A stretch of DNA of 5,671 bases from Methanobrevibacter sp. (lineage in GTDB: Archaea > Methanobacteriota > Methanobacteria > Methanobacteriales > Methanobacteriaceae): NCBI RefSeq assembly GCF_015062985.1, contig NZ_SUTI01000029.1, positions 1 through 5,671 of the forward strand, in the 5' to 3' direction. The notes beneath the pieces were generated by a model. That model was not told the DNA's origin. It saw nothing but the letters and a program-made list of their open reading frames with translations, and did not search any database. The translations under genes and the position numbers were made by a program. Below are positions 1-4,535 of this stretch, one piece after another. The stretch's first letter is position 1; each line of letters starts with the position of its first letter.

Positions 1-114
1 GAAGAAAATAAAAAATTAGTACAAGAATACTCTACTGTAAGTACTAAACATTTAAGAAATAAAATTGCAGGATATGTAACAAGGCTTGTAAGGTTAGAAC
101 AAACCCAAAAATAA
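1..114 (+). CDS. rps17e: 30S ribosomal protein S17e, C-terminal part (5' end outside window)
   Basis: The window opens in frame inside this gene; 37 residues and a TAA stop are visible. S17e is a small-subunit ribosomal protein of archaea and eukaryotes. The visible part carries the family's most conserved stretch, STVSTKHLRNKIAGYVTRL, ending in a short basic/polar tail. Archaeal S17e proteins are about 60-65 residues, so a little over half the protein is present. The start and upstream promoter are not visible. A strong T-run terminator follows, so it is probably not co-transcribed with aspartate kinase, although S17e beside this lysine cluster is, from general recollection, a common arrangement in Methanobacteriales. 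Nothing suggests truncation other than the window edge. Confidence 0.93.
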   Translation, partial: EENKKLVQEYSTVSTKHLRNKIAGYVTRLVRLEQTQK

Positions 115-115
115 G

Positions 116-161
116 CTTTTTTCATATTTTCTTACTCTTTTTTTTATTTAATATTTTTTTT
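116..161 (+). terminator. Oligo-T terminator after rps17e
   Basis: Immediately after the rps17e stop there are three long T-runs (117-122, 138-145, 154-161) and shorter ones between them. No GC-rich hairpin is present. Successive T-runs without a stem are the usual signal for intrinsic termination by archaeal RNA polymerase. This probably separates rps17e from the lysine unit. Confidence 0.7.
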
Positions 162-220
162 ATAATTCCAATTTTAATGATTTGTCATAATTAATTTTTT
201 ATTATAAAGTTTATTAATAC

Positions 221-250
221 CGTTGTATAAAAATATATATGTATATTTTG
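221..250 (+). promoter_or_regulatory. Candidate promoter (TATA region) of the aspartate kinase-dapA-dapB-asd unit
   Basis: An archaeal-type TATA candidate, TATAAAAA at 226-233, runs into an AT alternation. Initiation about 25 nt downstream would fall near 250-260, giving a leader of roughly 45-50 nt. The region also holds an 8-bp inverted repeat (230-237 and 242-249, spacer TATG). Other AT-rich boxes lie at about 200-219 and would place the start nearer 235-240. The whole stretch is AT-rich, so the exact box is uncertain. It sits between the rps17e terminator and the first gene of the unit, where a promoter is required. Confidence 0.45.
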
Positions 251-254
251 TTTA

Positions 255-277
255 ATCAATATTTGAAAAATATTGAT
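255..277. repeat. Perfect 10-bp inverted repeat before aspartate kinase: candidate operator or leader hairpin
   Basis: ATCAATATTT (255-264) and AAATATTGAT (268-277) are perfect reverse complements separated by GAA. The site lies downstream of the TATA candidate, near the expected transcription start. It could be a dimeric-repressor operator (archaeal Lrp-type regulators bind AT-rich palindromes) or a short hairpin in the mRNA leader. A second inverted repeat overlaps it: TTGAAAA (263-269) with TTTTCAA (281-287). Such repeats arise by chance more readily in AT-rich DNA, so function is an inference. Confidence 0.4.
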
Positions 278-293
278 AAATTTTCAAGAAATA

Positions 294-298
294 GGTGA
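294..298 (+). promoter_or_regulatory. Ribosome-binding site that fixes the aspartate kinase start
   Basis: GGTGA lies 4 nt before the ATG at 303 and matches the AGGTGAT core complementary to the archaeal 16S rRNA 3' end. It supports ATG 303 over an in-frame TTG at 273, which has no such site and lies inside the inverted repeat. The same type of site precedes asd. Confidence 0.7.
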
Positions 299-302
299 AC
301 TT

Positions 303-1523
303 ATGGATTTAATAGTAGTAAAATTTGGCGGAACATCGGTTGGAGATGGTTCCAGAATTAAAAAAGCGGCCCAGTCCGTGGTAAATGAGTATATGAAAGG
401 CAATCAGGTTGTAGTTGTAGTTTCAGCTGTTAACAAGGCAACCGATGAACTTATTGGTATATCCAATGATGCTATTGGTACAAGTTTAACAGATAAGCAG
501 AAGGCAGAAATTATGGCTATGGGCGAATTAACTAGTTCTAGATTATTCTCAGCAACTATTGAATCTTTAGGAGTAACATCAGAATTCATTGACCCATATA
601 ATGAATTATGGCCTATCATTACAGATTCAAATTCTTTGGAAGCAAAAATTGATTTGAATACCACTCATAAGAAAGTTGAAGGAATCAAACAGCTTATCAA
701 TCAAGGTGTTATCCCTGTTATTTGCGGATTCTTAGGAAAAGGTCCAAGTGGGGAAATTACAACATTAGGAAGAGGTGGAAGTGATATTACTGCATTTTTA
801 TTAGGACATTGTCTTGATGCTAATGAAGTGGTAATCGTTACTGATGTGGACGGAGTAATGTCCACTGACCCGAATAAAATTGAAGATGCAAGATTATTGG
901 ACACAATTTCTGTTGAGGAGTTAAGGGACTTGGCAACACACGGCGCACAGGTTTTACATCCTCACGCATTAAAATATAAAGATCCATTAATAAGTGCAAA
1001 AATTATCAATTTTTCTCACGGAGACATAGATTCAAAGGGAACACGCATTGTAGGTCCTTTTGAAGGGGATATGTTGAAGTGTGTAACCCTTTATAAAAAT
1101 CCTATTTCACTTATAGCAATTGTCGGAGAGGCAATGCTTAAAAAAGTTGGTTTGTTGGCTGAGTTAACTACTGCTCTTGCTGGAGAAGATATCAATATCT
1201 TTGGTGTTTCTGCAGGTCAAAACTCTATCACTGTTTTCGTTGATAAAGCAGATTCTAATAAAGCATATCATTTATTGCATCATCTAGTTGTTGAACTTGA
1301 TGTTTTAAGTTCATTATCTCTTGGAAGGGATACTGCGATGATTACTTTTGTTAGTCCAGATATTATTGAAACTCCTGGAATTATTTCGGATATTACAGAA
1401 CCACTTAGAAAAAATAACATTAACATATTAGAAATTACTTCATCACAAACCGCAGTTGTTTTATTTGTTGACTGGGAAGATGGTGAAAAAGCACATAAAT
1501 TAATTAGCGAGGTTTTAGAATGA
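303..1523 (+). CDS. lysC: Aspartate kinase (aspartokinase), two C-terminal ACT domains
   Basis: Phosphorylates aspartate to aspartyl-4-phosphate with ATP, the first step toward lysine, threonine, methionine and isoleucine; cytosolic. From ATG 303 the protein has 406 residues, normal for a monofunctional enzyme. The amino-acid-kinase domain fills about residues 1-255: KFGGTSVG (7-14) is the substrate/phosphate-binding signature, MGE (73-75) is the aspartate-contacting region, GRGGSDIT (156-163) is the second active-site loop, and TDVDGVMSTDPN (180-191) is the nucleotide-binding segment. Two ACT domains follow (about 261-335 and 346-406), so allosteric control by an end product is expected; lysine or threonine cannot be distinguished by reading. 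No homoserine dehydrogenase is fused. GGTGA at 294-298 selects ATG 303; a TTG at 273 would add ten poorly conserved residues. The stop overlaps the dapA start (ATGA). The symbol lysC follows bacterial usage; ask is equally used. Confidence 0.95.
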   Translation: MDLIVVKFGGTSVGDGSRIKKAAQSVVNEYMKGNQVVVVVSAVNKATDELIGISNDAIGTSLTDKQKAEIMAMGELTSSRLFSATIESLGVTSEFIDPYNELWPIITDSNSLEAKIDLNTTHKKVEGIKQLINQGVIPVICGFLGKGPSGEITTLGRGGSDITAFLLGHCLDANEVVIVTDVDGVMSTDPNKIEDARLLDTISVEELRDLATHGAQVLHPHALKYKDPLISAKIINFSHGDIDSKGTRIVGPFEGDMLKCVTLYKNPISLIAIVGEAMLKKVGLLAELTTALAGEDINIFGVSAGQNSITVFVDKADSNKAYHLLHHLVVELDVLSSLSLGRDTAMITFVSPDIIETPGIISDITEPLRKNNINILEITSSQTAVVLFVDWEDGEKAHKLISEVLE

Positions 1524-2413
1524 ATTTTGAAGGCACATATGTTGCAATGGTCACTCCTTTTACAAAAGAAGGAGAATTAGATGAGGAAGGATTTAGGTCA
1601 AATATAAATTATTTAATAGAAAGAGGTGTTAACGGTTTAGTTGGTGCTGGAACTACCGGGGAATCAGCCACCATGACTCATGATGAGCATCATCGTGTAA
1701 TTGATATTTTAGTAGATGAAGTTAACGGAAGGGTCCAAACCGTTGCGGGAACTGGTAGCAACTCTACTTCAGAAGCTATTTCCCTAACTAAATTCGCCGC
1801 TGATGCAGGTGCAGATTCCGCATTGTTAATCACCCCTTATTACAACAAACCACAACAACATGCTTTAGTAGAACATTATGGTGATGTTGCTGAAGCTTGT
1901 GATATTCCAATTATTGCATATAATGTTCCATCACGTACTGGAAGTAATATTGAAGTTGAAACCGCAGTTGAGTTAGCTAAAATCGATGGTGTGGACGCTA
2001 TTAAAGAAGCTAGCGGAAGCGTTGATAAAGTGTCAGATATCTATAGGGCACTCACTCACGAAGGTCTTGAAGATGATTTCAATATCCTTTCAGGTGAAGA
2101 TTCTTTAACTTTACCAATCATGGCAGTTGGAGGAACCGGTGTAATTAGTGCATCTGCAAATATTGATACCAGAAGAATGGTTTTAATGGTTGACAGTATT
2201 TTAAATGATGATTATACAAGAGCAATGGAACTTCACTATGAAATGGTTGAATTAATTAGAGCATTATTCATTGAAAGTAACCCTGTCCCTGTAAAAACTG
2301 CAATGAATTTGATGGGACTTCCATCAGGACCTTTAAGAAAACCGTTATGTGATATGAAAGAAGAAAACCTGGAAATTCTTAAAAAAGCATTAAAAGATTC
2401 CGAGTTAATTTAG
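1520..2413 (+). CDS. dapA: 4-hydroxy-tetrahydrodipicolinate synthase (dihydrodipicolinate synthase)
   Basis: Condenses pyruvate with aspartate semialdehyde, the committed step to diaminopimelate and lysine. At 297 residues it is a full-length TIM-barrel aldolase of the DapA family. Visible catalytic elements: GTTGES (44-49) with the substrate-binding Thr45/Thr46; TPYYNKP (105-111) with Tyr107/108 of the proton relay; YNVPSRTG (134-141) with Tyr134 and Arg139; IKEASG (161-166) with the Schiff-base Lys162; and GGTGVIS (204-210) lining the barrel. The complete Thr-Tyr-Lys-Arg set, together with dapB next door, argues for true DapA rather than N-acetylneuraminate lyase or KDG aldolase, which share the fold. 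The start is an ATG overlapping the kinase stop by 4 nt, with GAGGT at 1509-1513 inside the kinase gene, so translation is probably coupled. Confidence 0.96.
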   Translation: MNFEGTYVAMVTPFTKEGELDEEGFRSNINYLIERGVNGLVGAGTTGESATMTHDEHHRVIDILVDEVNGRVQTVAGTGSNSTSEAISLTKFAADAGADSALLITPYYNKPQQHALVEHYGDVAEACDIPIIAYNVPSRTGSNIEVETAVELAKIDGVDAIKEASGSVDKVSDIYRALTHEGLEDDFNILSGEDSLTLPIMAVGGTGVISASANIDTRRMVLMVDSILNDDYTRAMELHYEMVELIRALFIESNPVPVKTAMNLMGLPSGPLRKPLCDMKEENLEILKKALKDSELI

Positions 2414-2419
2414 GTAGGT
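2412..2419 (+). promoter_or_regulatory. dapB ribosome-binding site overlapping the dapA stop
   Basis: The dapA TAG stop (2411-2413) is continuous with a duplicated AGGTAGGT motif, 6 nt before the dapB ATG at 2426. A ribosome ending dapA would sit directly over the dapB initiation site, which favours re-initiation or coupling. Confidence 0.6.
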
Positions 2420-2425
2420 ATTATA

Positions 2426-3247
2426 ATGATTAAAGTAGCAGTAACTGGAGCTGCAGGAAGAATGGGCTCCGGTATTATTAGAAAAATTACAGAACAAGAT
2501 GATATGGAAGTAGTTGCGGCTATTGAAATGGCAAACACTCCTCTCGCAGGTAAAGACGCAGGTCTTCAAGCTGGAATTGATGAAATTGGTGTCAAAATTA
2601 CCGGTTCTGAGAATTTGGAAGAGGCTTTAAAATCATCAGGTGCTGAAGTTTTAGTTGATTTCACTATTGCTCATGCGGCTGTTGAAACAATTAAAGTGGC
2701 TACTGCTTGTGGTGTAAACGTTGTTGTTGGAACTACAGGTTTCACTGATGAACAAATGGCATCCAATGTTAAAAACATTGAAGATAATAATGTTCGTGCT
2801 GTCATCTCATCAAACATGGCTATTGGAGTAAATGTATTTTTCAACACTCTAAAGAAATTGGCTCCTCTTTTATATGATTTTGATATTGAAATTATTGAGG
2901 CACATCACAATCAGAAAAAAGACGCTCCATCTGGAACTGCAATGACTGCATTTGAAGTAATTGCTGAGGAACTTGGCCGTAATCCTGAAGAAGTTGGTGT
3001 ATTCGGCAGACATGGTTTAGTCGGCAAAAGAACACCTGAAGAAATTGGAGTTCACGCAGTCCGTGGTGGTGACATTGTCGGTGATCATACTGTGATGTTT
3101 GTCGGTGATGGTGAAAGGTTAGAGGTTAAGCATCAGGCTCATACTAGGGAAGTTTTCATAGCAGGTGTAATCAGAGCAATTAGATATGTTCCTACTGCTG
3201 AAAAAGGTGTTGTAAGTAGTATGAATGATGTTTTAGGTTTAGAATAG
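2426..3247 (+). CDS. dapB: 4-hydroxy-tetrahydrodipicolinate reductase (dihydrodipicolinate reductase)
   Basis: Reduces the DapA product to tetrahydrodipicolinate with NAD(P)H. The 273 residues match the usual family length. The N-terminal Rossmann domain has the glycine-rich loop GAAGRMG (8-14) and acidic Glu34 at the end of the second strand, the position that contacts the cofactor ribose. DFT (78-80) and GTTG (102-105) are the nicotinamide-side motifs. The C-terminal domain has the family signature EAHHNQKKDAPSGTA (158-172), with probable catalytic His160 and Lys164 and the substrate-binding SGT. A further conserved glycine-rich stretch, VRGGDIVGDHTV, follows at 212-223. All key residues are present. 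It lies 12 nt after dapA and 8 nt before asd in the same unit. The start is the ATG after the AGGTAGGT motif; the conserved strand IKVAVTGAAG begins at once, leaving no room for a later start. Confidence 0.96.
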   Translation: MIKVAVTGAAGRMGSGIIRKITEQDDMEVVAAIEMANTPLAGKDAGLQAGIDEIGVKITGSENLEEALKSSGAEVLVDFTIAHAAVETIKVATACGVNVVVGTTGFTDEQMASNVKNIEDNNVRAVISSNMAIGVNVFFNTLKKLAPLLYDFDIEIIEAHHNQKKDAPSGTAMTAFEVIAEELGRNPEEVGVFGRHGLVGKRTPEEIGVHAVRGGDIVGDHTVMFVGDGERLEVKHQAHTREVFIAGVIRAIRYVPTAEKGVVSSMNDVLGLE

Positions 3248-3252
3248 GTGAT
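3246..3252 (+). promoter_or_regulatory. asd ribosome-binding site overlapping the dapB stop
   Basis: AGGTGAT shares two bases with the dapB TAG stop (3245-3247) and lies 3 nt before the asd ATG at 3256. It is a full match to the core complementary to the archaeal 16S rRNA 3' end. The overlap suggests coupled translation of dapB and asd. Confidence 0.7.
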
Positions 3253-3255
3253 GAT

Positions 3256-4305
3256 ATGGTAAATGTAGGTGTACTTGGTGCAACTGGGATGGTTGGCCAA
3301 AGATTTATTCAATTGCTTGAAAACCATCCAGATTTCGAAGTTACAGCATTAGCGGCTTCATCCAGATCTGCTGGTAAAAGATATGAGGATGCTACTACTT
3401 GGTATTTGGATAGTGAAATGCCTGAGTCAGTTAGAGACATTACTGTGATTGACACTAATCCTGATGAGATGGATGATGATGTGGATATTGTATTTTCTTC
3501 TCTCCCAACTGAATTCGCAGCAAAAGTTGAAAAAGAATTTGCAAAGGATTATGTTGTTGCAAGTAACGCTAGTGCTCATCGTATGAAAAAAAATATTCCA
3601 TTAGTAATTCCTGAAGTCAATCCTGAGTATTTAGACATGATTGATGCACAGCAAAAGGAGAATGACTGGGATGGATTCATTGTAACCAATCCAAATTGCT
3701 CAACTATTGCATTAACTTTAACATTAAAACCTATTGTTGATAACTTTAATGTAAAATCTGTTAGAGTCTCTACAATGCAAGCTGTATCTGGTGCAGGTTA
3801 TAATGGAGTTCCTTCTATGGCTATTGTCGATAATCTTGTTCCATATATTGGCAGTGAAGAGGAAAAAATGGAAAGCGAAACCCTTCATTTGTTAGGTTCT
3901 TTTGATGGCACTAATGTAAACAATGCCGATTTCAAATTAAGTGCGTCCTGTCATAGGGTGCCTGTTATTGATGGTCATACTGAAGCAGTATTCATTGAGT
4001 TGGACGATGACTTTGACATTGATGATGTTAAAAGCAAAATGGCAAATTTCAAAGCATTACCGCAAGAACTTAATTTATTCTCTGCTCCGGAAAATCCTGT
4101 CATTGTCAAAGAAGAAAACGACAGGCCTCAACCTAGAATGGACAGAAATGCAAGTAATGGTATGGCTGTTACTGTAGGTAGACTTAGAAAAGACCAAGCT
4201 TTTGATAATAGTTTTAAATATGTTCTTGTTGGACATAATACTATTCGTGGTGCTGCTGGAGCATCCATATTGAATGCTGAATTAATTAATGATAAAATAC
4301 TCTAA
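3256..4305 (+). CDS. asd: Aspartate-semialdehyde dehydrogenase, archaeal/fungal type
   Basis: Reduces aspartyl phosphate to aspartate semialdehyde with NADPH, supplying both DapA and the threonine/methionine branch. The 349 residues match the archaeal/fungal subgroup. The N-terminal Rossmann loop is GATGMVGQ (8-15). The active-site motif NPNCST (145-150) carries the nucleophile Cys148. SCHRVPVIDGHTEAV (231-245) supplies the substrate-binding Arg234 and the probable catalytic base His241. QAVSGAGYNGVPS (175-187) is the conserved loop after the nucleophile, and a C-terminal VGHNTIRGAAGAS (325-337) completes the cofactor site. The segment VIPEVNPE (117-124) is also typical of the family. It is the last gene of the unit, although its reaction comes between those of the first and second genes. 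A hairpin spans its stop and T-runs follow, ending the transcript. Confidence 0.96.
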   Translation: MVNVGVLGATGMVGQRFIQLLENHPDFEVTALAASSRSAGKRYEDATTWYLDSEMPESVRDITVIDTNPDEMDDDVDIVFSSLPTEFAAKVEKEFAKDYVVASNASAHRMKKNIPLVIPEVNPEYLDMIDAQQKENDWDGFIVTNPNCSTIALTLTLKPIVDNFNVKSVRVSTMQAVSGAGYNGVPSMAIVDNLVPYIGSEEEKMESETLHLLGSFDGTNVNNADFKLSASCHRVPVIDGHTEAVFIELDDDFDIDDVKSKMANFKALPQELNLFSAPENPVIVKEENDRPQPRMDRNASNGMAVTVGRLRKDQAFDNSFKYVLVGHNTIRGAAGASILNAELINDKIL

Positions 4306-4352
4306 TTTTATCAATTTATTTTTTCTATTTTTTTTAATTTTTTTTATTTTTT
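4290..4352 (+). terminator. Terminator of the lysine unit: hairpin over the asd stop plus T-runs
   Basis: TGATAAAAT (4290-4298) and ATTTTATCA (4305-4313) form a perfect 9-bp inverted repeat with a 6-nt loop; the asd TAA (4303-4305) lies in the loop and the foot of the second arm. Four T-runs follow: 4319-4324, 4328-4335, 4338-4345 and 4347-4352. The T-runs alone would serve as an archaeal terminator. The hairpin, almost all A-T, may stabilise the 3' end or be fortuitous. Confidence 0.7.
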
Positions 4353-4407
4353 CCATCTGTATTCTAATTCTTTTTAATTTGTTTTGTAAGTTATTTTAAG
4401 GGTTTAA

Positions 4408-4415
4408 TTTAAATA
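4408..4415 (+). promoter_or_regulatory. TATA box, probable promoter of the coiled-coil gene
   Basis: TTTAAATA is close to the archaeal TATA consensus and stands after the terminator of the lysine unit. Initiation about 25 nt downstream would fall near 4435-4442, leaving a leader of nearly 100 nt before the ATG at 4536. No competing box of this quality was noticed between 4353 and 4535. Confidence 0.5.
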
Positions 4416-4458
4416 GTATGAAATAAATAATTTATGTTAAGGAATTATATTGTACATT

Positions 4459-4507
4459 ATATCGGAATTTTCAAATTCATTATTTTTTAATAATTTGATG
4501 CCGATAT
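4459..4507 (+). promoter_or_regulatory. Long predicted hairpin in the leader of the coiled-coil gene
   Basis: Nested complementary arms can fold into one stem-loop. The outer stem is ATATCGG (4459-4465) with CCGATAT (4501-4507). After a small internal loop (5 and 2 nt) comes an inner stem of TCAAATT (4471-4477) with AATTTGA (4492-4498), then a bulged C4478, then ATTA (4479-4482) with TAAT (4488-4491), closed by five T. That gives 18 Watson-Crick pairs. The outer arms hold the only GC-richer patch in the region. It would lie in the 5' leader if the TATA call is right. It could be a regulatory RNA structure, a protein-binding site on DNA, or chance. Confidence 0.4.
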
Positions 4508-4535
4508 TGGGATAAAATTTAAACTAAGGGATAGA

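Noticed and set aside
162..302. Lysine riboswitch or other known RNA switch before aspartate kinase
   Set aside because: The leader is short and almost entirely A/T and shows none of the conserved helices of the bacterial lysine riboswitch. Only simple inverted repeats were found.
404..904. Minus-strand open frames inside aspartate kinase (404-664 and 701-904)
   Set aside because: Antisense to conserved kinase motifs, low-complexity Thr/Ser/Val translations, no support.
3139..3327. Minus-strand open frame across the dapB-asd junction
   Set aside because: It is antisense to the conserved C-terminus of dapB and the Rossmann loop of asd. No protein features were recognised.
3941..4177. Plus-strand alternative frame inside asd
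   Set aside because: Frame-shifted reading of the conserved catalytic region of asd; the asd frame itself is intact, so no frameshift is implied.
4434..4490. Possible 18-codon hydrophobic leader peptide (MLRNYIVHYIGIFKFIIF)
   Set aside because: It starts at about the predicted transcription start and has no ribosome-binding site. Its composition is expected from AT-rich DNA, and it overlaps the predicted hairpin.
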